The notes: a model not told the origin generated them from the letters alone. A stretch of DNA of 40,701 bases from Azospirillum soli (GCF_017876165.1 NZ_JAGINQ010000037.1:1-40701), one strand, 5' to 3'. Counted from the first letter of the stretch, positions 7,788 to 17,106 are shown. Numbers and translations are program-made.

Positions 7788-8727
7788 AGCCCTCCTGTTC
7801 GCAGTTCGCTCGATTCAGCGAAGGGGCGGCGGCGGGAACCGGGGGCCGGCGGTCACGCACCATGACGACCAGCAGCACCGCGCACAGGATCAGCGCCAGC
7901 GACAGGAAGGTGCGCATAGGTGGCGTCTCCCCCAGCACCAGGATCGCGCCGGTGACGCCCACAACCGGCACGATCAGCGAACTGACCGACGCCTGCGCGA
8001 CGCTCAGCCGCCGCACGATGGAGAACCACAGAAGATAGCCGGCGGCCATGGCGATCAGCAGGTGGAAGGCCAGCGCCACCACCACGCGCGGTTCCAGCGC
8101 CAGGGTGGGGGCGGGCTCCAGCGCCAGCGCGAAGGGCAGCACCACCGGCAGCGACAGGGCGAACTGCCAGCCGGTGACGGCCGCCGGCCGCATGGTCCAG
8201 GCCGTCCGCTTCATCAAAACGCTGCCGAGCGCCCAACAGAAGGCCGCCGTCAGCATGAAGGCCGGGCCGAGCGGCAGGGCGCCGACCCGAGCCAGATCGG
8301 GTCCCAGCAGCACGGCCAGCCCCGCCAACCCGCAGAACAGGCCCGCCCACTGCCGCCCGTCCGGACGTTCACCCAGCAGCGGAATGGCCATCAGCATGGC
8401 CCAGGCCGGCATGGTGTAGGCGATGATCGCGGCGCCCGAGGTCGCCATGTTCATCTGCCCGAAGGCGGAGCAGATGTTGAAACCCGCCATGTTCAGCAGC
8501 GCGACACCGAGCAGCGGCCAGCGCTCCCCGCGCGGGATGGCGAGGGATTCGCCGCGCAGGCGCGCGAAGGCGAACAGCACCACCGCCCCGACCGCGAAGC
8601 CGATGCTGCGCAACGTCCAGGGCGGAATCTGCGTCAGCACGATTTTGACGGAGGGCCAGTTCAGCCCCCAGCAAACGCTGATCAGGGCGACCAGCGTCAA
8701 GTCCAGCGCCCGTGCGCGGCTTATCAT
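7786..8727 (-). CDS. EamA/DMT superfamily transporter
   Basis: The 313-residue product has about ten hydrophobic helices arranged as two EamA repeats, the drug/metabolite transporter fold. The opening ALISVCWGLNWPSVKI and the glycine-rich central helices are typical of ten-helix EamA permeases that export or import small metabolites. It starts 15 bases after the stop of the BKACE gene, so it is probably the last gene of the large catabolic operon. A transporter at this place could expel a toxic intermediate or a by-product such as an amine or amino acid. Direction and substrate cannot be read from the sequence. The stop codon lies in the right arm of the 7745-7787 palindrome. Confidence 0.85.
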   Translation of the reverse strand: MISRARALDLTLVALISVCWGLNWPSVKIVLTQIPPWTLRSIGFAVGAVVLFAFARLRGESLAIPRGERWPLLGVALLNMAGFNICSAFGQMNMATSGAAIIAYTMPAWAMLMAIPLLGERPDGRQWAGLFCGLAGLAVLLGPDLARVGALPLGPAFMLTAAFCWALGSVLMKRTAWTMRPAAVTGWQFALSLPVVLPFALALEPAPTLALEPRVVVALAFHLLIAMAAGYLLWFSIVRRLSVAQASVSSLIVPVVGVTGAILVLGETPPMRTFLSLALILCAVLLVVMVRDRRPPVPAAAPSLNRANCEQEG

Positions 8728-8742
8728 GGCGGGAAGCTTTCG

Positions 8743-9687
8743 TCAGAAGTTCACGGCGTCGCCGCCCTTGAGGTCGAGCATCGCGCGCGCCTCGTCCGGC
8801 GTGGCGATTTCCAGCGCGAGGCCTTCGATCAGCGTGCGGACGATGGACACCTGCTCGGCGTTGGAGGTGGCGAGGCGGCCGGGGCCGGCCCACAGATTGT
8901 CCTCCAGCCCGACGCGCACGTTGCCGCCCAGCGCCAGCGACTGCGTGGCGATGGGCATCTGGTTGCGCCCGGCGCCCAGCACCGACCAGACATACTGGTC
9001 GCCGAACAGCCGGTCGGCCGTGCGCTTCATGTGCATCACGTCCTCCGGGTGCGGGCCGATGCCGCCCAGGATGCCGAACACCGACTGCACGAACAGCGGC
9101 GGCGTCACCAGCTTGCGGTCCAGGAAATGGGCCAGCGTGTAAAGGTGCGAGATGTCGTAGCACTCGAACTCGAACCGCGTGCCGTTGCCGGCGCAGGTCC
9201 GCAGGATGTGCTCGATGTCCTTGAAAGTGTTCTTGAAGACCAGATCGCGGCTGCCCTCCAGATAGCTCCGCTCCCAGTCGTGCTTGAAGTCCTGGAAGCG
9301 CTCCAGCATCGGGAACAGGCCGAAGTTCATCGTGCCCATGTTGAGCGACGCGACCTCCGGCTGGAAGTGGGCGGCGGGGCGCAGCCGGTCCTCCACCGAC
9401 ATGGTGGCGCTGCCGCCGGTGGTGATGTTGACCACCGCCTTGGTCGCCTGCTTGATGCGCGGCAGGAAGCGGGCGAACAGGTCGGGATCCTGCGTGGGCC
9501 GCCCGGTTTCCGGGTCGCGGGCGTGCAGGTGGACGATGGCGGCACCGGCCTCCACGGCGGCGATGGCTTCCGCCGCGATCTGGTCGGGCGTCACCGGCAG
9601 GTGCGGCGACATGCTGGGCGTGTGGATGGAGCCGGTGACCGCGCAGGTGACGATCACCTTGCGGCCGGCCTTCTTCTGGGGCGCCAT
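8743..9687 (-). CDS. Beta-keto acid cleavage enzyme (BKACE/DUF849)
   Basis: This 314-residue protein belongs to the BKACE family (DUF849), zinc TIM-barrel enzymes that condense a beta-keto acid with acetyl-CoA to give acetoacetate and a new CoA ester. The founding member, Kce, acts on 3-keto-5-aminohexanoate in lysine fermentation. The opening VIVTCAVTGSIHTP and the metal motif VHLHARD (His53, His55) are diagnostic, and ITTGGSATMS matches the conserved substrate loop. Family members differ widely in substrate, so none is named. It begins 26 bases after the TPP enzyme gene with GGGAG upstream. Its presence implies that the operon's pathway produces a beta-keto acid. Confidence 0.92.
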   Translation of the reverse strand: MAPQKKAGRKVIVTCAVTGSIHTPSMSPHLPVTPDQIAAEAIAAVEAGAAIVHLHARDPETGRPTQDPDLFARFLPRIKQATKAVVNITTGGSATMSVEDRLRPAAHFQPEVASLNMGTMNFGLFPMLERFQDFKHDWERSYLEGSRDLVFKNTFKDIEHILRTCAGNGTRFEFECYDISHLYTLAHFLDRKLVTPPLFVQSVFGILGGIGPHPEDVMHMKRTADRLFGDQYVWSVLGAGRNQMPIATQSLALGGNVRVGLEDNLWAGPGRLATSNAEQVSIVRTLIEGLALEIATPDEARAMLDLKGGDAVNF

Positions 9688-9713
9688 GGGTTTCTCCCTT
9701 TAGATTATGGCCG

Positions 9714-11255
9714 TTAGATTATAGCTTCGATCAGGAAGGGGCCGCGCTGGCGGAGCGCCGCTTCCAGAAGGCGGTTGAACTCCGCCATGTCGGTGGCGCG
9801 GCCACCCTCCACCCCCATGCCATGGGCTATCCCGACCCAATCGAGGTCCGGATTGCCGATGTCCGTGCAGGCGCGGGCGTTGCGGCCGGGCTCCGTGAAG
9901 CCGAGGTTGCCCAGCTCCCATTGCAGGATGCCGTAGCGGCGGTTGGCGAAGACGACGGTCACCACGTCGGCCCGCTCGCGCGCCTGGCTCCACAAGGCTT
10001 GCAGCGTGTACATGCCGCTGCCGTCCGCCTGGAGGTTCACCACCTTGCGGTCCGGGCAGGCGATGGCGGCACCCAGCGCCAGCGGCATGCCGATGCCGAT
10101 GGAACCGCCGGTGATCGTCAGCCAGTCGTGCGGCCGTGCGCCCGTGCAGGGGCCGTAGGTCATGGGGCTGGAGGAGATCGCCTCGTCCACCACGATGGCG
10201 CCCTCCGGCAGCAGGGCGGCAAGCGACTGGCCCACCGCGTCGGCCGTCAGCGCACCGGTCGCAAGCTCCGGCAGATCGAGCGTCTGCACCGGCGTGCCGT
10301 TGCCGCCGACCGCATCGGCCAGCCAGCCCAGCGCCGCCAGCGCGTCGATGCCCGGCGGGGCGACGTTGTGGATGCGGCAGCCCTCCGGCGCGAGGCGGCT
10401 GGGCTTGCCCGGATAGCCGAAGAAGCCGACCGGCTCCGTCGCCCCGATCAGGACGATGTGCGCCGCCCCGGCCAGCGCGGCGAGGCCCAGGTCGATGGGG
10501 TAGGGGAAGCGTTCCACCGGCACGCGGCCGGCCCCGCGCGTGATGCGCGTCGCGCCGGTGTGGGCGTAGAGCTTGGCGCCCGTCGCCGCCGCGATCCGGC
10601 CGGCGAGCGCCAGACCGGCCTCGGTCGTCGCAGCACCGTTCAGCATCACCACCACGCGCTGCCCGCCCCGCAGGGCCTCGGCGGCGCCGCGCAGAGCGCC
10701 CTCGTCCGGCGCGGCTGGGGCGGGGGTGTCCACCCGGATCGGCTCGACCGCCGGGGCATCGTCCCAGGAGGAGTCCGACGGCAGGATCAGCGTCGCGATG
10801 CCGCCGGGCGGGGTCAGCGCGGCGCGGATCGCGTCCGCCGTGTCGGCGGCGATGGACGCCGCGTCCGGCACCGCGCGCACCCAGGCCGACATCGGTGCGG
10901 CCAGCGCCGCCACGTCAGAGGTCAGCGGGGCATCGACATGGCGGTGCCACGTCGCGTGGTCGCCGACGATGTTGATCATCGGCACGCGGGCGCGCTTCGC
11001 GTTGTGCAGGTTGGCGAGGCCGTTCGCCAGACCCGGCCCCAGATGCAGCAGGGTCGCCGCCGGCTTGCCGGTCATGCGGGCGTAGCCGTCCGCCGCCCCA
11101 GTTGCCACCCCTTCGAACAGCGTCGGCACGCAGCGCACGCCGGGCCGGGAGTCGAAGGCGGCCAGCGCGTGCAATTCCGACGTGCCGGGGTTGGCGAAGC
11201 AGGCGTCCACCCCGTTCGCGACCAGCGTGCCGACGAGAATTTCCGCCCCGATCAT
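9714..11255 (-). CDS. Thiamine diphosphate-dependent enzyme, acetolactate synthase-like
   Basis: The 513-residue product has the three-domain layout of the acetolactate synthase/benzoylformate decarboxylase family. The N-terminal Pyr domain carries the cofactor-activating Glu48 in FEGVATGAADG, and the C-terminal PP domain has QADGSGMYTLQALW with RYGILQWE as the metal-diphosphate motif. It lacks the full length of biosynthetic IlvB and is not beside ilvN, so it is probably a catabolic 2-keto acid decarboxylase or carboligase. It overlaps the deacetylase gene by four bases (ATGA at 11252-11255), which suggests coupled translation. An unusual TTAGATTAT duplication lies at the 3' end around 9703-9722, spanning the TAA stop. 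The substrate is unknown. Confidence 0.88.
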   Translation of the reverse strand: MIGAEILVGTLVANGVDACFANPGTSELHALAAFDSRPGVRCVPTLFEGVATGAADGYARMTGKPAATLLHLGPGLANGLANLHNAKRARVPMINIVGDHATWHRHVDAPLTSDVAALAAPMSAWVRAVPDAASIAADTADAIRAALTPPGGIATLILPSDSSWDDAPAVEPIRVDTPAPAAPDEGALRGAAEALRGGQRVVVMLNGAATTEAGLALAGRIAAATGAKLYAHTGATRITRGAGRVPVERFPYPIDLGLAALAGAAHIVLIGATEPVGFFGYPGKPSRLAPEGCRIHNVAPPGIDALAALGWLADAVGGNGTPVQTLDLPELATGALTADAVGQSLAALLPEGAIVVDEAISSSPMTYGPCTGARPHDWLTITGGSIGIGMPLALGAAIACPDRKVVNLQADGSGMYTLQALWSQARERADVVTVVFANRRYGILQWELGNLGFTEPGRNARACTDIGNPDLDWVGIAHGMGVEGGRATDMAEFNRLLEAALRQRGPFLIEAII

Positions 11256-12301
11256 CGCGTTTCCCCCGCAAAGCCGTTCAGGAAGCTCGCCAGATTGGCG
11301 GCGAGCGCGTCGCAGTCGTAGCCGCCTTCCTGCACCAGAACGGTCGGCAACCCGGCTCCGGCGATCTTCCGGCCCAGCCGCGCGAAGCCCGGCGTGGTCA
11401 CCCGGAAGAAGGCCAGCGGGTCGCCGATGAAGGTGTCGAAGCCCAGCGACAGCACCAGCACCTCCGGCCCGAAGGCCGCGATCTGGGCGAGCGCCTGATC
11501 CACCGCGTCGAGGAAGGTCGATTCATCCGTGCCCATCGGCAGCGGGATGTTCAGGTTGCTGCCCAGGCCGGCACCCTTGCCGCGCTCGTGCGCGTAGCCG
11601 GCGAACCAGGGGTAGAAGTTGTTGGGATCGCCGTGGATCGACACGAACAGCACGTCGTCGCGGTCGTAGAAGATCGCCTGCGTGCCGTTGCCGTGGTGCA
11701 CATCCACATCGAAGACGGCGACGCGCGGCGCGCGGCCCTGCGCCGCCAGGATCGGCAGGGTCGCCTGCGCCGCCACGGCGGCGTTGTTGATGTAGCAGAA
11801 GCCCCCGGCCATATCGCGCGAGGCGTGGTGCCCCGGCGGCCGGCACAGCGCGTAGGCCGCCCGCTCCGCACCGCTCGCCACCAGCATCGCCGCGTGCGCC
11901 GCCGTGTCGGCACCGGCGCAGACCGCCTCCCAGGTACCGGGACCGATGGGGCAGGCGGTGTCGGCCATGTGCCAGCCGGCCTGCCCGACGATGCCCGTGG
12001 GATACTCCGCCATGTCGGTGTTGCGGTGGACGTTGGGGATGATGACCTCGGCCGCGTCGGGCAGGACCGACCAGCGGTCGTAAGCCGTCTCCAGAAAGCG
12101 CAGGTAATCGGCGGAATGGACGGCGGCGCGGGGGCCGGCGCCGTAGGAAGGCGGTTCCTCGACGGTCACCCCGCGCTGCCTCAGGGAACCGACGAGGGCT
12201 TCCGCCCGCTCCGGCTTCTCCGGACAGGGCTTCACTTGGCCGCGCACCAGGAAGGTGGGCGGACGGTGGCGCAACTGCGCCTCGGCAAAGACGTAGCGCA
12301 T
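11252..12301 (-). CDS. Acetylpolyamine amidohydrolase-like zinc deacetylase
   Basis: The 349-residue protein has the arginase/deacetylase fold of class II histone deacetylases and is closest in style to bacterial acetylpolyamine amidohydrolases. These remove acetyl groups from acetylated putrescine-like amines or other acyl amines. The active site is complete: the His158-His159 pair in RPPGHHA, zinc ligands Asp200 and His202 in DVDVHHGNGTQ, Asp289 in LGFDTF, and Tyr328 in EGGYD. The opening MRYVFAEAQ and the PGTWEA region also match that subfamily. The start at 12301 follows the amidase stop by 11 bases; the frame runs further upstream only as an overlap of that gene. It is translationally coupled to the TPP enzyme. 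In this operon it likely deacetylates an imported N-acetylated intermediate, which is inference. Confidence 0.88.
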   Translation of the reverse strand: MRYVFAEAQLRHRPPTFLVRGQVKPCPEKPERAEALVGSLRQRGVTVEEPPSYGAGPRAAVHSADYLRFLETAYDRWSVLPDAAEVIIPNVHRNTDMAEYPTGIVGQAGWHMADTACPIGPGTWEAVCAGADTAAHAAMLVASGAERAAYALCRPPGHHASRDMAGGFCYINNAAVAAQATLPILAAQGRAPRVAVFDVDVHHGNGTQAIFYDRDDVLFVSIHGDPNNFYPWFAGYAHERGKGAGLGSNLNIPLPMGTDESTFLDAVDQALAQIAAFGPEVLVLSLGFDTFIGDPLAFFRVTTPGFARLGRKIAGAGLPTVLVQEGGYDCDALAANLASFLNGFAGETR

Positions 12302-12312
12302 TGGCGTTCCTC

Positions 12313-13542
12313 TCAGAGGGCGGTCGCGAGGATGGCGTCGGCCAGAACGGCGCAGCCGGCGGAGGCGTGGTCGGGGTGGACGTTCTCCGCCTCGTTGTGG
12401 CTGAGCCCGCCTTCGCAGGGGATGAAGATCATGGCCGTCGGCACCTTGCGCGCGACGTAGACCGCGTCGTGCCCGGCGCCGGAGACGATGTCGCGGTGGC
12501 TGAGGCCCCGCCGGACGGCGGATTCGCGCACCCGCCCGACCAGATCCGGCGCGAAGGGCGTGGTGGGGAAGGCCCAGAAGTCGGTCAGCTCCAGCCCCAG
12601 GCCGCGCGTGTCGGCGATGGCGGCCAGACGTTCGCGCAGCATCGCGTCCATGCGGGCCAGCGCTTCGGCGTCGGGGTTGCGCAGGTCGATGGTGAACCAG
12701 ACCTTGCCGGGGATGACGTTGCGGGAATCCGGTTCCGCCCGGATGCGGCCGATGGTGGAGCAGGCGTCGCCGCCGACCTCCAGCGCGATGGCCTCGACGG
12801 CCTCCATCATCACGGCAGCACCCGCCAGCGCATCGCGGCGCATCCGCATCGGCGTCGGGCCGGCGTGGGATTCGCGGCCGGTCACCGTCGCCTCGTACCA
12901 GCGCTGGCCCTGCGCGCCGGTGACGACGCCGATCTGGAAGCCTTCGGTCTCCAGGACCGGCCCCTGCTCGATGTGCGCCTCGAAATAGGCGCCCATGGCG
13001 TGGCCGGTGACCGGGACCGTGCCCTTGTAGCCGATGCGCGCCAGCTCGTCGCCCAGCCGCAGACCGTCGTTGTCGCGGATGTCCAGCACATGGTCGAGCG
13101 TGAAGACGCCCATGGCGACACCAGAGCCCAGCATGGGGGGCGAGAAGCGGGCACCCTCCTCGTTCGTCCAGACGATCAGGTCGATGGGGGCATCCGTCTC
13201 GATGCCATGGTCGTTGAAGGACCGGATCACCTCCAGCCCGGCCAGCACGCCGTAGATGCCGTCGAAGCGGCCGCCGGTCGGCTGGGTGTCCAGATGGCTG
13301 CCGGTGCAGACGGCGGGGCGGTCCGGGTTGCGGCCCGGCCGGCGGGCGAAGATGTTGCCGACCTCGTCCACCGTCACCGTGCAGCCGGCGGCCTCGCACC
13401 AGGAAACGAAGAGATCGCGCCCTTGGCGGTCGAGGTCGGTCAGCGCCAGCCGGCACAGGCCGCCCTTTGGCGTCGCGCCGATCTTGGCAAGCTCCATCAG
13501 GGTCTGCCACAGACGGTCGTCGTTGATGCTCAGCTCAGACAT
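12313..13542 (-). CDS. Zn-dependent amidase, hydantoinase/carbamoylase family (M20)
   Basis: This 409-residue protein belongs to the family of N-carbamoyl-L-amino acid hydrolases, allantoate and ureidoglycolate amidohydrolases and beta-ureidopropionases. It uses two metal ions to cleave N-carbamoyl or N-acyl amide bonds. Visible ligands are His83 in GSHLDTQPTGG, Asp94 in GRFDGIYG and the Glu128-Glu129 pair in WTNEEGARF. The small dimerisation domain lies in the middle third (QGQRWYEATVTGRESHAG), and a late GAGHDAVYVA segment supplies the C-terminal metal His. It overlaps the 3' end of the reductase-like gene by eight bases and is followed after 11 bases by the deacetylase. Which compound it hydrolyses is unclear. 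No hydantoinase gene is nearby, so a role on a different amide is likely. Confidence 0.88.
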   Translation of the reverse strand: MSELSINDDRLWQTLMELAKIGATPKGGLCRLALTDLDRQGRDLFVSWCEAAGCTVTVDEVGNIFARRPGRNPDRPAVCTGSHLDTQPTGGRFDGIYGVLAGLEVIRSFNDHGIETDAPIDLIVWTNEEGARFSPPMLGSGVAMGVFTLDHVLDIRDNDGLRLGDELARIGYKGTVPVTGHAMGAYFEAHIEQGPVLETEGFQIGVVTGAQGQRWYEATVTGRESHAGPTPMRMRRDALAGAAVMMEAVEAIALEVGGDACSTIGRIRAEPDSRNVIPGKVWFTIDLRNPDAEALARMDAMLRERLAAIADTRGLGLELTDFWAFPTTPFAPDLVGRVRESAVRRGLSHRDIVSGAGHDAVYVARKVPTAMIFIPCEGGLSHNEAENVHPDHASAGCAVLADAILATAL

Positions 13543-14521
13543 GGTCCCTATCCCGATTCATTCGTGTTTGTTGTCGCTGTGCTTGTTGTCGTTTCTGGCG
13601 GACGAGCGCACGCAGGGTGCCGACCGTGGGCAGGGCCACGCCCGCGCGCTCCGCCAGTTCCAGCGGCGCGTCGAGCACCGCTTCGATTTCCGTTCGGCCG
13701 GCCGCCGTCAGGTCCGGCCGGACGCGGCCGGGGTGCTGGGCGAGCGCCCATGCGTCATCCAGGTCCACCGTGACGGGATGGCCGAGGCGGGCCGCCAGTC
13801 CGGACAGTTCCTCCACCACCGCCGCCAGGACGGGTTGCAGGTCCGGATGCCGGACGATGTCCTGGGCCGGCAGACCGGTCACCAGCCCCAGCGCCCCGAA
13901 GGCGAGCGGCGCCAGCAGCGCGCTCCAGACCTCCGCCCGGATGTTGTCGGCCACCGGGGCGTTGAAACCGGCCGCCCCGAACAGCGTGGCGAGGTCGCCG
14001 GCACCGTCCTGTCCAGCCGTTGGGCCAACCGCCGGCCCAAGCGCGAGACGCAGGCCGCCCAGGTGCCGCACATAGCCCGGCGTGCGGCGCTCCACCGCGA
14101 TGCGCGGAACGGCGCCGACGATGCGCTCCGCCGGGATGGCGTTCCACAGCAGCCCCTGCGGATCGACGGAGACGAGGGGATGCTCACCCGCCGGGTACCA
14201 CCAGGGAATGCCGCCAACCACCGGCACCAGCCGCGTGTTCCGCCCGAGCAGCGGCGGCAGCAGCTCCAGAACCTCCGGCAGGGCGAAGGCCGGAACCGCC
14301 AGAACCACCGCGTCCTGGGGGCCGAGCGACAGGGTGTCGTCGGTGACCGGCGGGCGTACGGTGATCGGGCCGGCCGACGGCCCTTCGACCGTCAGCCCTT
14401 CCCGCCGCAACGTGTCGAGCGTCCGGCGCCGGGCGACCAGGGGAACTGGCAGGCCGGCGGCGTTCAGCCGCGCGGTGATGAGTCCCCCGACCGCGCCGGC
14501 CCCGATGACGGCTACCTTCAT
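13535..14521 (-). CDS. Ketopantoate reductase (PanE/ApbA) family protein
   Basis: The 328-residue product opens with MKVAVIGAGAVGG, the NADPH-binding Rossmann motif of 2-dehydropantoate 2-reductases, and has the expected C-terminal helical domain with KPR-like residues (NIRAEVWSALLAPLAFGALGLVTG). True PanE makes pantoate from ketopantoate. Family paralogues in catabolic operons reduce or oxidise other 2-keto/2-hydroxy acids or act as opine-type dehydrogenases. Its place between an ABC importer and an amidase argues for a catabolic paralogue rather than vitamin synthesis. It begins 24 bases after the ATPase gene. No pan genes are nearby. Confidence 0.85.
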   Translation of the reverse strand: MKVAVIGAGAVGGLITARLNAAGLPVPLVARRRTLDTLRREGLTVEGPSAGPITVRPPVTDDTLSLGPQDAVVLAVPAFALPEVLELLPPLLGRNTRLVPVVGGIPWWYPAGEHPLVSVDPQGLLWNAIPAERIVGAVPRIAVERRTPGYVRHLGGLRLALGPAVGPTAGQDGAGDLATLFGAAGFNAPVADNIRAEVWSALLAPLAFGALGLVTGLPAQDIVRHPDLQPVLAAVVEELSGLAARLGHPVTVDLDDAWALAQHPGRVRPDLTAAGRTEIEAVLDAPLELAERAGVALPTVGTLRALVRQKRQQAQRQQTRMNRDRDHV

Positions 14522-14545
14522 GGGGCGACTTTCATGAGACGGCTT

Positions 14546-16237
14546 TCATGCGCTGTTCCGCACGGGCGCGTGCCGCCGCGACGCCGGCACCACGTCCTCC
14601 GGCAGGGTCCAGCCCTTGCCGGGAATGGCGTCGAGCAGCTGGCGGGTGTAGGCGTGCTGCGGGTTGCCGAAGACCTCGCGGGCCGGGCCGATCTCCACGA
14701 TGCTGCCCTTCTGCATGACCGCGATGGTGTCGCAGATCTGGGCGGCGACGCGCAGGTCGTGGGTGATGAACAACATCGACAGGTTCAGCCGGTGCCGCAG
14801 ATCCTCCAGCAGGTCGAGCACCTGCGCCTGCACCGACACGTCCAGCGCCGACACCGGCTCGTCCGCGATCAGCAGCTTCGGCTCCAGCGCCAGCGCGCGG
14901 GCGATGGAGATGCGCTGCCGCTGCCCGCCGGAAAACTCGTGCGGGAAACGGTCCGCCGCCGAGGCGTCGAGGCCGACCAGCTTCAGCAGGTCCTTCGCCT
15001 TGTCCAGCGCCCGCTTGCGGTCCTCGCCGAAGGCCACGGGCCCCTGCGTGATGATGTCGCCCACGGTGTGGCGCGGGTTCAGCGAGGCGTAGGGGTCCTG
15101 GAAGACCATCTGCACATGCCGCCGGTAGGGCCGGAAGGCCGGGCGGGAGAGGGACAGCAGGTCCACCCCCTCGAACAGGATCTTGCCGGAGTCCGGCTTG
15201 ATGAGCCCGACGATGGAGCGGCCCAGCGTCGATTTGCCGGAACCGGACTCACCGACCAGCCCGACCGTCTCGCCCTCGTGGATGGTCAGCGACAGGTTGT
15301 TGCCGGCCACCACCGTGCGTCCCGGCCGGAACATGCTGCCGCCGATGTGGAAGGTCTTGTTCACGCCCTCCGCCGTCAGCACCGGCTTGCGCTCGCGGGT
15401 GAAGTCCTCGCGGTGCTCGATCAAGTGCGGGACGGCGGCGATCAGCTGGCGGGTGTAGGGGTGCTTCGGACGGTTCAGCACTTCCGACGCCGGGCCGATC
15501 TCGACCAGCTTGCCCTTCTGCATCACCGCGACGCGGTGCGCGATTTCAGCCACCACGCCGAAGTCGTGGGTGATGAACATCACGCCCATGCGGCGCTTGG
15601 CCTGAACCTCGCGGATCAGCTCCAGGATCTGCTTCTGGGTGGTGACGTCCAGCGCTGTGGTCGGCTCGTCGGCGATCAGGATGTCCGGCTCGACCGCCAG
15701 GGCCATGGCAATCATAACGCGCTGGCGCTGGCCGCCCGACAGGCGGAACGGGTAGCTGCGGCGCAGATGGTCCGGGTCCGGCAGGCCGACCGAGGCCAGC
15801 AGCTCCACCACCCGCGCCCGCCGCGCCGCGCGGCTGAGCGTGGTGTGGTAGCGCAGCACCTCGTCGATCTGGTCGCCCACCCGCATCAGCGGGTTCAGCG
15901 CCGTCATCGGCTCCTGGAAGATCATGGAGATGCGGCCGCCGCGAAGCGCCCGCTGGTCGCGCTCCGGCAGGCTCAGCACGTCGGTGCCCTGGTGGCGGAT
16001 GCCGCCGGCGGACACCTTCACCGCCTTGGGCAGCAGGCCCATCACGGCGTGCGCCGTCATCGACTTGCCGGATCCCGACTCGCCGACCACGCAGAGGATC
16101 TCGCCATGGTCCAGCGTGAAGGTCAGATCCTCCACCGCGAAGGGTCGATCGGCGCCCGGCGGCAGGTTGATGGTCAGCCCGCGCACATCGAGCAAGTGAG
16201 TGTCGGCCTTCATATCGGCCTTGATGTCCGTGGTCAT
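14546..16237 (-). CDS. Fused dipeptide ABC importer ATPase (DppD-DppF type)
   Basis: The 563-residue protein contains two complete ABC nucleotide-binding domains, corresponding to DppD and DppF joined in one chain. The first has Walker A GESGSGKSM, signature LSGGQRQRV and Walker B ILIADEPTTALD. The second has GESGSGKST, FSGGQRQRI and LLIADEPVSALD. Each domain is followed by the short region, containing RQLIAAVPH or RQLLDAIPG, that is usual in oligopeptide ATPases. It should power uptake through the two permeases encoded just upstream. The ATG at 16237 overlaps the permease stop as ATGA; the frame runs on to 16351 only within the permease gene. Both ATP sites look active. Confidence 0.93.
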   Translation of the reverse strand: MTTDIKADMKADTHLLDVRGLTINLPPGADRPFAVEDLTFTLDHGEILCVVGESGSGKSMTAHAVMGLLPKAVKVSAGGIRHQGTDVLSLPERDQRALRGGRISMIFQEPMTALNPLMRVGDQIDEVLRYHTTLSRAARRARVVELLASVGLPDPDHLRRSYPFRLSGGQRQRVMIAMALAVEPDILIADEPTTALDVTTQKQILELIREVQAKRRMGVMFITHDFGVVAEIAHRVAVMQKGKLVEIGPASEVLNRPKHPYTRQLIAAVPHLIEHREDFTRERKPVLTAEGVNKTFHIGGSMFRPGRTVVAGNNLSLTIHEGETVGLVGESGSGKSTLGRSIVGLIKPDSGKILFEGVDLLSLSRPAFRPYRRHVQMVFQDPYASLNPRHTVGDIITQGPVAFGEDRKRALDKAKDLLKLVGLDASAADRFPHEFSGGQRQRISIARALALEPKLLIADEPVSALDVSVQAQVLDLLEDLRHRLNLSMLFITHDLRVAAQICDTIAVMQKGSIVEIGPAREVFGNPQHAYTRQLLDAIPGKGWTLPEDVVPASRRHAPVRNSA

Positions 16238-17106
16238 GCCCGTCCCTTTCGCGCCAGCTTCGGGTTCAGCGCGTCGTTCAGCCCTTCGCCCACGAGGTTG
16301 AGGGCAAGCACGGTCAGCAAAATCGCGATACCGGGGAAGAAGCTCATCCACCAGGCCTGGCGGATCACGGTGCGGGCGGCCCCCACCATGTAGCCCCAGC
16401 TCATCAGGTTCGGATCGCCGAGGCCGAGGAAGGAGAGGGAACTTTCAAGCAGGATCGCGGTCGCGACCATCAGCGAGGCCGACACGATGATCGGCGACAG
16501 GCTGTTGGGCAGGATCTGGCGCCAGATGATGGTCAGGTTCGACTGACCGGTGGTGACGGCGGCCTGCACGAACTCGCGGCTCCGCAGGCTCATGAACTCG
16601 CCGCGCGCCAGACGCGCCAGCGGCGGCCAGGACACGATGGCGATGGCCAGCACGATGGAGGCCAGCGACGGCGTGAAGATCGCCACCAGCACGACGGCCA
16701 GCACGAAGTTGGGGATGGTCTGGAACAGCTCGGTGAAGCGCATCACCGCGTCGTCCACCCGGCCGCCGTAGAAGCCGGCGACGGCCCCCAGCAGCACCCC
16801 GATCAGCACCGCCACGGCGGTCGAGGTCAGGCCGATCAGCAGCGACACCCGCGCCCCGTGCGCAATGCCCGACGCGATGTCGCGGCCCAGCGTGTCCGAT
16901 CCCAGCAGCGCGTCCTCCGACAGCGGCGGCTGGAACGGGATGGTGGTCATGTCCCAGGGGCTCGTCGGAAACAGCAGGTCGGCGAAGACGGCCATCAGGA
17001 TGACGAGCGTGAGGAACACCAGCCCGATCACCGCGCCCTTGTTGCGGGCGAAGGCGGCCCAGAATCCGGACCCCTTGCGGGACGGCGTGATGACGGCGGC
17101 GGTCAT
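16234..17106 (-). CDS. Dipeptide ABC importer permease, DppC type
   Basis: The 290-residue membrane protein has about six helices and the N-terminal extension typical of DppC/OppC permeases. The hallmarks LLGSDTLGRDIASGI and the cytoplasmic coupling loop REFVQAAVTTGQSNLTIIWRQ identify it. It partners the DppB-type permease to form the membrane channel. The start is the ATG at 17106, which overlaps the DppB stop as ATGA, and the stop overlaps the ATPase start in the same way. Translation of the three genes is therefore probably coupled and equimolar. Confidence 0.93.
   Translation of the reverse strand: MTAAVITPSRKGSGFWAAFARNKGAVIGLVFLTLVILMAVFADLLFPTSPWDMTTIPFQPPLSEDALLGSDTLGRDIASGIAHGARVSLLIGLTSTAVAVLIGVLLGAVAGFYGGRVDDAVMRFTELFQTIPNFVLAVVLVAIFTPSLASIVLAIAIVSWPPLARLARGEFMSLRSREFVQAAVTTGQSNLTIIWRQILPNSLSPIIVSASLMVATAILLESSLSFLGLGDPNLMSWGYMVGAARTVIRQAWWMSFFPGIAILLTVLALNLVGEGLNDALNPKLARKGRA

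Noticed and set aside
11252..13510. A 752-codon frame suggesting an amidase-deacetylase fusion
   Set aside because: The first 400 codons are an off-frame read of the amidase gene. The deacetylase begins normally at 12301.
13535..14521. Pantothenate biosynthesis reductase
   Set aside because: The fold matches, but the gene is embedded in a catabolic operon with no other pantothenate genes, so a catabolic paralogue is more likely.
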